Part shown: positions 25,336 through 35,620 of the stretch, piece by piece
Numbering within the stretch: position 1 is the stretch's first letter
How the letters are laid out: each line of letters begins with the position of its first letter
Source: Loxodes magnus
Lineage: Eukaryota > Ciliophora > Karyorelictea > Loxodida > Loxodidae
Length of the DNA: 64,000 nucleotides
NCBI GenBank assembly: GCA_946699065.1
Contig: CAMPDV010000018.1
Location: 496,001-560,000, forward strand
Direction: 5' to 3'
Program-made: the position numbers and the translations under genes
The notes under the pieces: model-generated
What the model saw: the letters and a program-made list of their open reading frames with translations, nothing else
Databases searched by the model: none
Told to the model about the DNA's origin: nothing

Positions 25336-26500
25336 CGCAAAAATAATTAGAGTAAAAGGTAGATTTTTTTCTGATTTTATATGGGATAAATTAATTATAA
25401 TTGTATTAAAAATAGGAATTAATACTTATAATATTATAGAATTAAAAAGCTTAACTTGTCTATTAACTTATTGAACAAAGTTTTTTCATGATTTTTTTTA
25501 ATATTCAAAGAACTTATAATTAAGATATTCGTTGTTTATAGATTTTTTCTATATTTATAATAAAATTTGAAATATTTAATGCTTCTGCCTAATTTTTAAA
25601 TATGATATAACTTAAAATATTTTGTTTTAAGGTTATACTTTAAAATTTAGAGATATACTATAAGTTAAATGGAAAAAGTATAGCCGAAATAAAAATAATT
25701 ATATTTTACTTAACTGGCTATAATATTTAAAAAAAATTTACAATTTTAGCCAAATTTTTGTTGTCCCCCTAAAGATTATAAGTGAATACTGATAAATTTA
25801 TTGAATTTTTTTAATTTTTATGGTTATTCCCAATATTAATTTTCAATGAAAATTAAATAAATTTTCTTATTAAAAAGCTTTTCTCTTACAACAATAAGAA
25901 ATTTTTTTTTAAATATTTTTTATCTTATTTCTACTAATTTATTCTTATACTTATAACTAATTTTTCAATTTATTAGTTAAGAATTTTAATTTATTCACAA
26001 TTATAGACAAATATTTGCTATTAGGTATTATTCTGGAATTATATTTCTTCAAAGGTTGGTTTTTATATTAAACATATCTCTTATTACATTTATTTTTAAT
26101 ATTTATATTTATTTCTAACTTCCTAATTTCATTTTATGTGATTAATTTCTCTTTTGTTACTATTAATTTTTTGTATATTGTTTATAAACTCTAATATATC
26201 AATTTAGTTACTTTACTTTTTATTCTTGCAGACTCTCTTCTTAGTCCTTTAATGCAGAATATGGAGGATAATTAATCCGATAAATTATTTAATAAGGATT
26301 AACTTTATACTAAATAAAATAGAGAGGTATGCATCTTATCGCAGAAAGGTCTTTTTAAGCAGTGGAAACATAATTTAATGAATCATAATACATAAAAGTG
26401 AAATTACTTATTTTTAAACACTATAACTCATAACTTTTTTAATATTTTAAATCTAGTAAAAAATAGAGATTAATCTAATTTACTAATATATTTTTTTAAA
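25336..26500. other. AT-rich, no gene seen
   Basis: Poly-A/T rich DNA with no motif, RNA or repeat that I can support. Confidence 0.35.
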
Positions 26501-26640
26501 ACCGCCATAGTTGTTCGAAGGTGAACAACGAGGTCATCTTAATCAGAGGTTGGGGAAGTTAAGTACCCATAATCAACTTTATGTCGTCCTGTGCTTTGGT
26601 GATGCAATGAGACACAATCCTGCCATGTCCTTGGACCTCC
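26501..26640 (+). ncRNA. 5S rRNA-like sequence (pseudogene or 5S-derived SINE head), tentative
   Basis: A GC-richer island. It contains GCCATA followed by an AGGTGAACAAC stretch, then GGGAAGTTAAGTACC, resembling the 5S box-A segment GAAGTTAAGC, then GTGCTTTGGTG and TGAGACACA, resembling the 5S box-C segment GTACTAAGGTGGGGGACC with a ~6 nt insertion. The order and spacing fit a diverged 5S gene. It is followed by a minisatellite and by a retroelement 3' end, so a 5S-derived SINE is equally possible. Similarity judged by eye only. Confidence 0.3.
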
Positions 26641-26675
26641 AGCAAGTATTAAAGATTACGAGTATTCTAAAATTA

Positions 26676-26792
26676 TATCAGTATTGAACATTTTTATCAG
26701 TACTGAATAATTATACCAGTATTGAACAAGGTTTATCAGTATCTGATATTTTATCAGTATCTGATAATTTTATCAGTAACAAACATTCTTGT
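26676..26792 (+). repeat. Minisatellite, about six ~18-20 bp units with TATCAGTA core
   Basis: Six imperfect head-to-tail units, each starting (T)ATCAGTA or ATACCAGTA, followed by TTGAACA, CTGAATA, TCTGATA or similar and a T-rich spacer. It sits between the 5S-like island and the 3'-end fragment at 26815. Confidence 0.8.
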
Positions 26793-26814
26793 CATTATGA
26801 AAAATTTTTTTTTA

Positions 26815-26885
26815 AAGAGCTGCGCACCAACGAGAGTGCTAGGCGCTCTATAATCAAATTTATTTATTTATAATAGGAATATTTT
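26815..26885 (+). repeat. Retroelement 3'-terminus fragment with (TTTA)n tail
   Basis: AAAGAGCTGCGCACCAACGAG matches the reverse complement of the ends of repeats A (24727-24770) and B (27090-27130). It is followed by ATTTATTTATTTATAA, a simple-repeat tail of the kind left by target-primed reverse transcription. Confidence 0.6.
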
Positions 26886-27089
26886 TTATAAATAAATGAA
26901 TAAAAAGATATCAATGCTACAATGATGTTAATGATATGAGTATTTATTATGATATTAACTTAAGGGTCAATGAATAGCATTAATCTCAGATTTTTTAGTA
27001 AATATATCTTATAAAGAATATAATAATTCGTTTTTTAATCGTCGTACCTTATATCAATGTAAAGAATATAAATAAATAAAGGTGCTTAT

Positions 27090-27460
27090 AAAGCACGTAA
27101 CACCTCTTTGGCACGCAACTCTTCCAATATTAATATTAAAATTAAAATAGTGTTCCCATACTTCCTGTTAAAATTCTAGTCTTCCAATGAGTCACGTCAT
27201 CTTCTCCAAATGGGAAATATGCTCATTTAAGACCATTCTCTCGAGTCTTGAACCAAATGATCCAGTCATCTTGAATAAGATCCAAATAAGGGTTATTAAT
27301 TAAGTCATAAGCAGCTCATCAGTCAAATTTTCATATTGCAAGCGAGAACCTTCGTGCAAGTTAGTCTTGTTTTTTCCTGTATGTCTACCCTTCTATGTGG
27401 TGGTATCTAGTGCGAGATTACTCACAATACAGTATACACTGCACTAGATTACCTGATAGT
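27090..27460 (-). repeat. Retroelement 3'-end repeat, copy B (Gag-A family)
   Basis: Second, diverged copy of 24720-25085, directly downstream (minus strand) of the Gag-A relic. It contains ATCTAGTGC/GCACTAGAT arms ~25 nt apart and a GGTTCAAGACTC stretch resembling a pol III B box. A tRNA-like origin is possible but unproven. Confidence 0.65.
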
Positions 27461-27544
27461 TTTTCTTATCGAGGCCGATATCCATATTTTTAAATATAAA
27501 AAAGGTAAAATTAAGTTTGTAGCTTTAGAAGAGGGTTGAAAACC

Positions 27545-27660
27545 ACTAAATCTTGAATATTTTCTCTCCTAAACTAAAGGATTGCTTAGGACTTAGTTAG
27601 TCCGCCATCCTTGTTTTTAAACCCTTGCCTATTAAGCGTAATCCAGTCTCTTGCAAAAAA
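27545..27660 (-). repeat. Gag-A element internal repeat, paired with 30830-30940
   Basis: The stretch TTTTCTCTCCTAAACTAAAGGATTGCTTAG... with TTAGTCCGCC recurs at 30830-30940 as TTTCTTCTCTTGAACTAAAGGATGGTTTAG... with AGTTCCGC. Both copies lie at the same distance downstream of a Gag-A relic, showing that the two relics are the same element family. Confidence 0.55.
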
Positions 27661-27779
27661 TATTTTTAGATTAATTATAACTAGAGTTGTAGAACTTCTT
27701 TCTATAAATTAGTCCGATTTTTGTTGGTCAGATTTTAATTAAGCCGCTCAAAAGGGCCTATTTATTTTTTATAAAAATT

Positions 27780-28318
27780 TCTGAGTTTTGTCGCATCTTT
27801 TGCAATGATGTTGCTTTTAATATATGTAGCAAAGAATTTTTCTTCTTATATATTATTACATTTCGTCTTGTTCTACATCCATTGGTACTCATTCTTATTA
27901 TTCATAGGTTCTTTAAATAATTTTCTATTATAATATCTGTTTTTCCTGCAATTCTTTATTTAATATTATAATATCAAAATTAAAATTCAAACATTTGAGG
28001 AATTTGACTAAATTATTATTCAATCTCGTTTATTTTTTAAACCATTTGAATTTAGATTTTATTAATAACCTCACCTATAGATGAAAATTAAAGTTTTAGT
28101 TCTTCGTCTATTTTATGTAGCATTTATTCTAATTTTTCAATTTTATATTTTTATTATTTTATTTTTTATTAAAGTTTGATATTCTTTGATGCACTGATTG
28201 TGCAAAAGACTCATAAGATTAGTGATTCTTTTTGCTAAAGTTATGTTCGGTCTGAATGATATATTATTCTTATTTTTAAGATATAGTTAAGATAGGTCTG
28301 TTATCTCTTAGAAGCCAT
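27780..28318 (-). pseudogene. Gag-A-like retroelement ORF, decayed
   Basis: The ATG at 28318 opens MASKRQQTYLNYIL; the frame runs to TGA at 27974 (114 residues). Residues ~60-114 are a coiled coil (KIEKLEQMLHKIDEELKLQF, then FSQIPQMFEFQF). The related copy near 31.65 kb reads EELNLQFKSIEEDINEIQ...HFNQIPQIFLFYF. Past the TGA, in another frame (27791-27834), is CYIYQKQHHCKRC; its counterpart at 31398-31443 is CYICQKQYHYKRC, a CCHC-like zinc knuckle with spacing changed by one residue. The ORF is thus frameshifted and its knuckle damaged. It is a Gag/ORF1 relic of a non-LTR-like element, followed by 3'-end repeat B. Confidence 0.5.
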
Positions 28319-28411
28319 TTTTTATATATAATAAAGTTATATAAGACTGGAATGAATAGGATAAATAGAATAGTCACTGCTTAAATTTATATTTAATAAT
28401 TTATAGATCAA

Positions 28412-29710
28412 TAAAAAAATGATGGAGAACTTCTGAAAATATTTCAATAACGCCTCTTATAAGAGGAGAGGAATCATGAAGAGTCAATTCTTGCAATTAC
28501 GTCTTCCTTTAAAAAATAATTTTCTTATTAAACTTAGTACTTACTTCCCACCGAATAGAAAAAACATAACAGGAAAGTCCCTCACCAAGACGAGACACCA
28601 GCAATAGAGGATAAGCCTAGGAAATAGGCTAATAGCATAATTCAGCAATAAGTCGTAGAATTACCCACTGAGAAAGTGATTAGCAATGAGCAGCTAGTCA
28701 AAGTGGTGTTAAACCTCCAGGAAGAGGTGAAAAGGCTAAAAAGGACTAAAAAAATTAGAAGGAATTTGATACAAATAAAAAGAGTTAGATTCAAGATTTA
28801 AGTCTCAGGAAAGAGACTTAATTGCTTTCTGAAGCATTTCATAAGATCAAAGTAATCAATATTTAAGCTAGTAATAGAAGCAGACAGAAATTGGAAATAG
28901 AATAGAGAAAATAGAAGAAAGTTAGTAAAAATTACAACTTCAAATGGAGATAAAAGATCAAAAAAGTGACCCAATGAGGATTGAATAATAAATTATCATA
29001 AAACCTTAAAAAAACAGAAATAGATAAAGATTAGTAGAAATGGTTCTTTTGTGGAAAGTCATGGTCCCTATATCTGAAATCAAGAAATTCTAACAGAAAA
29101 AACTGAGCTATTGAATTCAAGAAAAACGATGGAAAGAAAAAGAAGAAGCAAGATTAAACCGAATTTTTTGGCAATCCGAGTGGAGAAATTTATAAAATCA
29201 AGAAAGAAGCGGTAAGACAAGAACAGGATAGAGGAGAAATGAATTTCTTGGAAAAAATCTAGTTCCCAATCTCGCTAAAAATGAAGATTCCAATATTTTT
29301 AATTAAAAGCTAGGAAAACTGCTATCTTTCGGAAGGTGTTGAAATACCTCATAATGGAAAGCTTATTTATTAAATTAAAATGTTTTGATTTTTTCTGATC
29401 GGAAGCTCACCTTGTTCAGCTATAACTCCTATTATACAGTCTTTAAGTACTAACAATTACTGGTGGCATGTGCTGGGATAGGTAGTTGATATTTGGATAT
29501 CTGCAGTTAGGGAGCTCATTCGGTATGGTCTGCTTTCGTCAAGCCCCTACCGATGATAAACTGGATAATTCAATTTAACTTTGAATCAGGATACTGCATT
29601 CATCTTAATGATCTATCTAGGTGAAGACGAAGGACTACTCCTGAAGCTGCCAAATTAAAATTATCTAATAGAAAGCTAAAATTTATTATTATTATTATTA
29701 TTTATAATTC
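28412..29710 (+). mobile_element. Degenerate Gag-B-like retroelement with structured 3' region and (TTA)n tail
   Basis: Starts near an A-run followed by ATGATGGAG. It contains a coiled coil (NEQLVKVVLNLQEEVKRLKR) almost identical to that of the 32.5 kb copy. A damaged zinc knuckle (WFFCGK in place of CYFCG, near 29040) is followed by a basic tail. The GC-rich stretch 29465-29575 shares GGGAGCTC, TCAAGCCCCTACC and GGATAATTCAA with the 31 kb insertion. The element ends in (TTA)n at ~29685-29700. It has multiple frame changes and no RT domain. No clear target duplication was found. Confidence 0.6.
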
Positions 29711-29783
29711 TTTAACAATTCCCATAATATAATTTGAAAAAGTTTAATAAATAAAATAGATAAGAAATTTAATAATCAAAAAA

Positions 29784-30180
29784 ATGATGAGAGCAAAATT
29801 TTTAATTGCTTGATATATTACTAATCTTCAAGAGGTATCTGGTTGAAATAAATATCTTTAAGGAAATACGTCTGAAAATTATCCAGCATTGGCAGGGTCT
29901 TAAATTTTTTAATTAGGAGAGCATTCATTAAACATGGTGGTTTATGTTTCTAGAAACTGATCAGAGAATATATCGTTTTTTATTCATAAAGAAGCTGTTC
30001 AGAGAAAACAATACGACGGAAATTTAGCTGTTTTTAAACATTTGAAGTTAATAATTATCATTATAGATAAGAAATTATTATCATTTATAAATAAAATAAA
30101 TCTTACAATTTTAAAAAATGATTATAAAATAAGACAGAAGACTAGAAGAAGACAGTATAATAATAAATTAACGAAACTCT
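29784..30180 (+). CDS. Possible gene or gene fragment of unknown function
   Basis: The frame from ATG-ATG at 29784 reads MMRAKFLIAWYITNLQEVSG, then NYPALAGS, LGEHSLNMVVYVSRNW and DGNLAVFKHLK. Its composition is more balanced (G, S, V, H, E) than surrounding chance frames, so it looks coding, but I recognise no family. No TGA closes it at a sensible place; it may be the first part of a gene cut by later insertions. Low confidence. Confidence 0.25.
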
Positions 30181-30829
30181 AACATTATAAGGTTATCTCG
30201 AACCACTATTTTAATTATTATAACTATATTTCTTTCTTGCTTTACCACATTCATATCGACATCTTACTATTAGTTGAACTCTTCTTCCATTAGTTCCATT
30301 CGTTATTAAGTGGATATATAAAAATTATTTTAATCATAAGGTTTTTTTATAATAATAGCATCCTTTACTGCATCTATTCTCTCACTATCATTTTTTCTCT
30401 ATTTCTCCTTCTTAAATATCTATTAAACTATTTGATGTCTCTTAAGTTTACTTCTATCATAAAAAACTTTCTGCTTTTGTGCCCAAAGTGGCTTTGAGAA
30501 CACTATATTTTCATCACTTTTTACAAAAAAAAGGCTTCCTACCACCATATCCCTTCCTTCGGCGCTACAGATGACTTTTGACATTTAAGCGAAGGTTCAG
30601 ATTACTGAGCATAACTTGGTAAAATAGCCTTCTAAGTTCAAGAGGAGGTTTACTCACTTTAGCAAACTAAAGTTTGCGAATCTCCATATTTTAAATTATA
30701 TAAAAAAATGCGTTCTTTGATAAAAACTATGTTAAATAAGCAATAATTAAATCATTTTTACTTGTAAAGCTTAAAGTTAATAAAAATTAAAAGGAGTCAA
30801 TAGTTTCAAAAGTTTGCTTTTAAATCCAG
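30181..30829 (-). other. GC-richer patch with possible Gag remnant
   Basis: Around 30480-30690 base composition rises. On the minus strand a short C-x-x-x-H-x-x-H-K-x-R-K-F stretch (IQCSQSHFGHKSRKF) resembles an eroded zinc knuckle. This is too weak to call a gene; probably another retroelement relic. Confidence 0.3.
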
Positions 30830-31780
30830 AAATCTTTAAAATTTCTTCTCTTGAACTAAAGGATGGTTTAGAACTTCACTAGTTCCGCATACTTATTTAT
30901 AATTTGAAATTTAAATGCGGAGTCTATTTCATCTAAAATTTATTTTTTAAATTACTAATTTTATTATTATTAATTTTATTTCCTTTATATTAAGCCTGAT
31001 TAAGTTGTCCAAATTTAAAATAGATATTAAATTATGTTTTATTTATTCTTTTCGCAAACTTAATTTATTAATTAATTAATTTCAACTTAAAGAGTTTTGG
31101 ACTGCAACTTCTTGCAGTTTAACGACCCCAACACTCCCTTCATGGGATAACGGGGATATCCTGTTGCTTTCGAAAAACAGCTGCCAGGGAGCTCCATCAC
31201 TATGGGCAGCCAGGCTTCAAGCCCCTACCAGGAGTGGATAATCAAAAGGAAGGCGTTCCCTTGCAAAGGTTGACTTTGACCAGGGACTTTCTCAGCAACA
31301 GGAAAGGAACTTGTTCCTACCCATAAAACCAGAAAGTATGATTCAGAAGGTCAATCTCAGCTCCCACCATCTTTTTAATTATTAACTTAATTTATTCGCA
31401 AGCATCTTTTGTAATGGTATTGCTTTTAACATATATAGCAAAGTAATTTACTATGCGTATCTTATTAAAAAAAAATTTCTATTTCCATATGTAAATATAT
31501 TTATTATCCATAAGCCCTTTAAATATTTTTATATTATAATGCCTGCTTTTTCTGCGTTTTTTTAATTAATATAAGAATTATGAAAAATAAAATAAAAATA
31601 TTTAAGGAATTTGGTTAAAATGCTAATCATTCTCGTCTATTTTTTGTTTCATTAGAGTTTAAATCTCATTGATATCTTCCTCTATAGATTTAAATTAAAG
31701 ATTTAACTCTTCGCTTATTTAATCTAGTATTTTTATAATTATATAATCTATAATCTTTATGCTTTAATTATTATATATAA
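30830..31780 (-). pseudogene. Second Gag-A-like element, interrupted by a short insertion
   Basis: On the minus strand a coiled coil (EELNLQFKSIEEDINEIQ, then MKQKIDENDQHFNQIPQ near 31640) is followed at 31398-31443 by the knuckle-like CYICQKQYHYKRC. The element is then split by the 314 bp insertion 31070-31383 and resumes to the internal repeat 30830-30940. Its N-terminal part is missing or overrun by the Gag-B copy upstream. Clearly homologous to 27545-28318. Confidence 0.5.
31057..31396 (+). mobile_element. 314 bp SINE-like insertion with 13 bp target-site duplication
   Basis: AACTTAATTTATT occurs at 31057-31069 and again at 31384-31396. The sequence between (31070-31383) is much richer in G+C than its surroundings and interrupts the Gag-A relic exactly at this site. 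It shares the ordered blocks GGGAGCTC, TCAAGCCCCTACC and GGATAATCAA with the 3' region of the 28.4-29.7 kb element, in the same plus orientation. So it is probably a short element carrying the retroelement 3' end. AT-rich simple sequence lies at both edges, leaving the tail side slightly ambiguous. Confidence 0.8.
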
Positions 31781-32770
31781 TAAATATGGCTATGTTCGCG
31801 ATAAGAAGAACTAGTAAATTTACTATTATTATTATGAATAAAAGTATTTGGTTTTCCTGTAGGTATTTCAACCTATTTCTTGTCTGCCTCCAGATTGCTC
31901 CAGAGGTTAAAATTAAATGTACGTACTCCACCCACTTTCCTGTCTTGCTTACTCTTAAAGTCTCTAGCTTCTCTTGCATTATTTGTTGCCTTTTTTCATG
32001 TATATATTCCCAAGAGTTCAACCATAACTGTTCTCTATTCCTTCTTATTTTGAGCTGTTACTACCTCTTCCTTTTTCCTCTGTTGACTTTGCTTTTGCCA
32101 ATAAATTTGTTTGAAATTTAGGAATTTCCTGCACCTCTTTCAAACGTGTTCTCTTAAACCACAGAAGTAGCATGATTTCATTACTCGCTTGCATAAAGAC
32201 TTGTCAAGTTTAATTTCTTCGATCTCCATCTTGTCTTATCTCTAATCCTTTGATTTAATTTACTTTTGCAATGTTTGCTAATTTTCTACTAGCTGTGCTA
32301 ATTTACCGTCAATTTCTTTGTATTTTCAATCTTGATTCTGGAATTAGCTGTTCTGACTCTGAGATATGTTCCAGAAAGTGCTTAAATCTCTCTCCTGAGA
32401 CATGAGTCTTGATTCGATTTCCTCTGGCTTGTTCAGATTCTCCATTAGTTTGTCATTATCCTTTTTAAGCTTCCTGACCTCTTCCTGGAGGTTTAGTACC
32501 ACTTTGATGAGCTATTCCATACTCATCTGGCTAGAAGGAACGAACTCTGAAATCTCCTAGTAAAGAGCAGACTTCCTCTTTCCTTGACTTTTTTTATGAG
32601 GCTGGAGCTATTGCATGCTTTGTCTTCTGAACTTGTTTCTCTTCCTCTCCAGGTTATTAGGATTAAGAAAAAGGTTAGAGCTGATGAAAAGAAGATTATC
32701 CAAGATTGGATCCAGGTTTCCTCTTCAACTTTTTGGAGGTTGTGTAGAAACTTCTTTTGAATCCTTCCAT
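31780..32770 (-). pseudogene. Gag-B-like ORF with intact CCHC knuckle but a frame change
   Basis: The ATG at 32770 opens MEGFKRSFYTTSKK. A different frame carries the main body: MEQLIKVVLNLQEEVRKLKK coiled coil (~32490), EIESRLMSQERDLSTFWNIS, LVENQQTLQKQIK, KMEIEEIK, then the zinc knuckle CYFCGLREHVWKRC (C-x2-C-x4-H-x4-C, ~32130-32175) and a basic tail. One frame change near 32540 separates start and body. The Trp in the knuckle is TGA. It is a retroelement Gag/ORF1 relic lying against the duplicated block at 32776. Confidence 0.6.
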
Positions 32771-32942
32771 TTTATATGTTATATAAACTTTATTATTGTA
32801 ACTATATATATAAGTATAAAAACTATAAAAATTAAATTATATATAATCTGATTAGCTTTGATTCTCCTTTTAAATATCTATTAATTAAAAGTTGGATAGA
32901 TAAGTAATAAATATTAAAAACACTTAAAGATATGTGAAAATC

Positions 32943-33805
32943 AATAGAATAGTAAATAAATTAAATTAAATTAAATTAAAAATTTTATGGATAATGGAAT
33001 GTTTCCTTAATAGGTCCATAACCCCCTGCATTACCTTTTACAGGGTCTCGACTCGCCGGTGTCTCCACCCAAGTTCACTTCCGAGCTTCCCAATGGTCTT
33101 GGAGTTATCTTTTTTCTTCAAAGCTAACCATCCGAAGAAGGATAAAAATTTGTAAGTTCTTTCCAAATATTTTTTCTTATTTACCAATTCCTCCTACACT
33201 TTTTTCATAAGTGGAATAAACTGCCGCATATATAACATTTTTTCTTGAAAATTTTTTCTGTCGTCATAGGTTATTCTTCTATTACCATTGGATCATTATT
33301 TCTTTTTAGGTCTTATTCCTTTAATTTTCCTAGTCTCTTTTTTATGTCCGTTATTTATTAAAATGCGTTTTCATACTTTAAGAAATTTGTTCCCATTTAT
33401 TTATCAATTCTTACTATATCGCATTCTATTTCTTAATATCTGTTGTTAATGTCCTCTTTGGTCACAAATTCATTATGCGGTCTCTCGTCCTCGAAATGAT
33501 CTTATAAATCTTATTGTAAACTCATGACGTAATGTTCGAGGTTCACTACCTTATCAATGTAATCAAAAATGATTTAAACAAGAGACTTTTTATCTTAGTT
33601 CATAAGTTGCTCGAAGGTGTAACTCTTTTTTGAAATCTTGGAAGGAAATTATTTTTCTACTGAGATTTTACAATATTATTTCTTTTTTGTTTTTGTTGGA
33701 GTTTGTTAGAGCTGGAAAGATTGATCTAAGGAGCTACGAGAAGCCTTTTAGTAGAGAAAGCCTTTGTTCCATTCCGCCATCTTTTTTTTTTATAATAGAA
33801 TAGTA
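32943..33805 (-). mobile_element. Complete ORF1-only (Gag-like) retroelement, 839 bp, with 12 bp TSD
   Basis: AATAGAATAGTA is present at 32943-32954 and at 33794-33805. The paralogous site in the other copy (46319-46330) has it once and no insert, which proves insertion. On the minus strand the element begins with an A-run, then GATGGCGGAATGG, and carries one intact Gag-like ORF (33118-33780). It then has a GC-rich ~110 nt region (33010-33117) and ends in a (TTTAA)n tail (32955-32980). There is no RT and there are no terminal repeats. Tail, duplication length and layout fit target-primed reverse transcription by a LINE partner. Confidence 0.88.
33118..33780 (-). CDS. Intact CCHC zinc-knuckle Gag/ORF1-like protein
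   Basis: 220 residues from ATG (33780) to TGA (33118), no frame break. N-terminus MAEWNKGFLYQKASRSS; a basic Q/K-rich stretch to ~50; predicted coiled coil ~residues 55-160 (FEQLMNQ, DYIDKVVNLEHYVMSLQQ, ITDIKKRLGKLKEQ). The zinc knuckle is C182-Y-I-C185-x4-H190-x4-C195, followed by a basic end. Within the knuckle Trp192 is TGA, so a standard-code reader would cut the protein there. Likely role: RNA-binding, chaperone-like protein that packages the element RNA. The other Gag-like copies in the window have the same order but are broken, so this is the youngest. Distinct from LTR Gag by lack of capsid and protease. Confidence 0.8.
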
Positions 33806-33829
33806 GATACATTTAAAATATTGTAATAG

Positions 33830-35130
33830 TTAACTCTTTACATCAACTTTATTTTAAATAAATTAATAATAAAGAAATCAACATAAAACAGTATTTCATA
33901 TTAATAATTATATTTATAATCATATCAAGATAATGAAAATCCTTTTATTTAAATTATTACTTTTAGCTTTTTAAAAGAAATATTTACCTTTTATTAAAAC
34001 TTTAAAACTAAATGTCTTTACCAATTAACTTAGCTCGTTCTTAATTATTATTCTTCGTTTAGCTTCTCTTTACTATACCTAGTTTCTTTCTAGTTATTAA
34101 AAACTTCTAAATCTGTCTTTTAGAACTTACCAAATATTGCTTTAGGTCAATTCTTAAGTCTATCTGTTACTAACCTCAATTTTGAAGCGCCTTTTTCAAT
34201 TATACTTTGAATATTATAATATAAGGTATCTTCTAGAGTTTATTCTATTACTCTCACAGATCATTGCAAATTTGCAATTTATGATATCAGCTTTTTAGTT
34301 ATAATTTCCAAAATTTAATTAGATTTATGGTTAGATGATGATCTTTTATCTAGCTAAACGGAATAATAGGCTTTACATGATTCTGATTTGTTTTTACTCT
34401 GGTCTATAAAGATTATATAAAGCTTGAATCTTAATTTGTGTTCTTCAAAATCAGCAAATGTATTCTAGCTAAGACACTAATAATTCTTAAACATAAGAGT
34501 TAATTTAAATACTCATAGACTTTCTAAATGATAAACACTTATTTTACTTTTTAAAATAAAGCAGAAAAAGCAATTTAATCTTGGGAATTTGTATTTGTCT
34601 ATTATGTGTTTACGTAACTCAGTAAGATCTAAGGAAATTCCTTCATCTAAATTAATACTTTTAAGTATATGTTGAGAAGGTAAGGACCAATCTAGTTATT
34701 TTCCTTATTTAAGGAAGCTTTAATATTGTTCTTTCAAATGATTGAAAACTAAGAATCAAAAAGCATATAATTGTAAATTGTTATTATATCTACACTTTCA
34801 CATTTTCTAGTCTGTGCCAAAATTACTCAAAATAGAAACTAAAAAATTTCAAGGCAGATAGTATTAAGTAATTGCTTGCTAAGTTCATAAAAAGTTTGCT
34901 ATAATGAAGATTGCTGTTATATGCCTAAAGTTAATATGTTTACTCTGTAAATAACACTAAATTATCTAGTTTAATGGATAATTTGATATTCTTTATTAAA
35001 TACTTGAGTGACTCTTAGCTTTCTTTATCTAATAAACAAATAATTTGTAGATTTAGGAAACTAAATATAGCTTCTATTCTATTTACTTGCTAGCTTTTTA
35101 TCATTTCTCTACTTGTTTTCATATCAAAAT
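33830..35130 (-). pseudogene. Unidentified coding-like block downstream of MFS copy 3
   Basis: Frames shared with the inverted-repeat arms: DFDMKTSREMIKSQQ, NLVLFTEQ, SCKAYYSVQLDKRSSS, ILEIITKKLISQIANL, and FQQKVNI...LMQRVNY. The protein would be a mix of hydrophobic segments and a Q/K/E-rich helical C-terminal part. Frame changes between these segments suggest decay or unseen introns. No family recognised. Confidence 0.35.
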
Positions 35131-35620
35131 CTTCTAAATCTAAATAGTACCTTTTAAGAGACTCTTTATTTATTATGCAAATGAAATGATTTAGAAGCTA
35201 ATTAAGCATAGTTATAGAAAATGGAATAAATAAATGTTTAGTTGCTAAATGAAGAGTTTAATATAGTTGAAGAGCATTAAAAGTGAATGTAATTTTCCTT
35301 TACTAAATAGATATAAATATACTAAACTTTACTTAATAGCAAAGTAGAGAAACTTTGTTACTATTTAAATGAGAAAATATCTAATACAAGATAAATAAGC
35401 AGAGCTAGCTAGCCTAGTTACATTAAGGCAAGCTAAATAATAATAGTTATAAACTATTATAAGCATAAAATCTAATAACTAAGCAATATAAACTATCTAG
35501 CTTTATATTATACTATTAAACTAAATTTAATTTCTTAAACATATTAATTATAATTTATATAGGATAGAAAAACCACTCTATATCTTTAATTAAGGGATTA
35601 TTTACTATTATTTTTGTTTA

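Larger units (their letters stand above)
32776..35620 (-). repeat. Duplicated block downstream of MFS copy 3
   Basis: Matches 46153-48151 at roughly 99% identity, apart from the 839 bp retroelement insertion (32955-33793) present only here. Visible differences are few: a 9-nt AAAACTTTA unit extra in the other copy, a 1-nt indel and about ten substitutions. Diverged homology to the inverted-repeat arms shows it belongs to the ancestral transporter-plus-downstream unit. Confidence 0.85.

Noticed and set aside
24620-27470. tRNA genes in repeats A and B (GGTTCAAGACTC B-box-like)
   Set aside because: No cloverleaf can be drawn with a matching anticodon arm; at most a tRNA-derived SINE fragment.
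31786-32121. 111-codon plus ORF and overlapping 85-codon minus ORF
   Set aside because: Shadows of the Gag-B relic, whose real frame (minus strand) holds the coiled coil and zinc knuckle.
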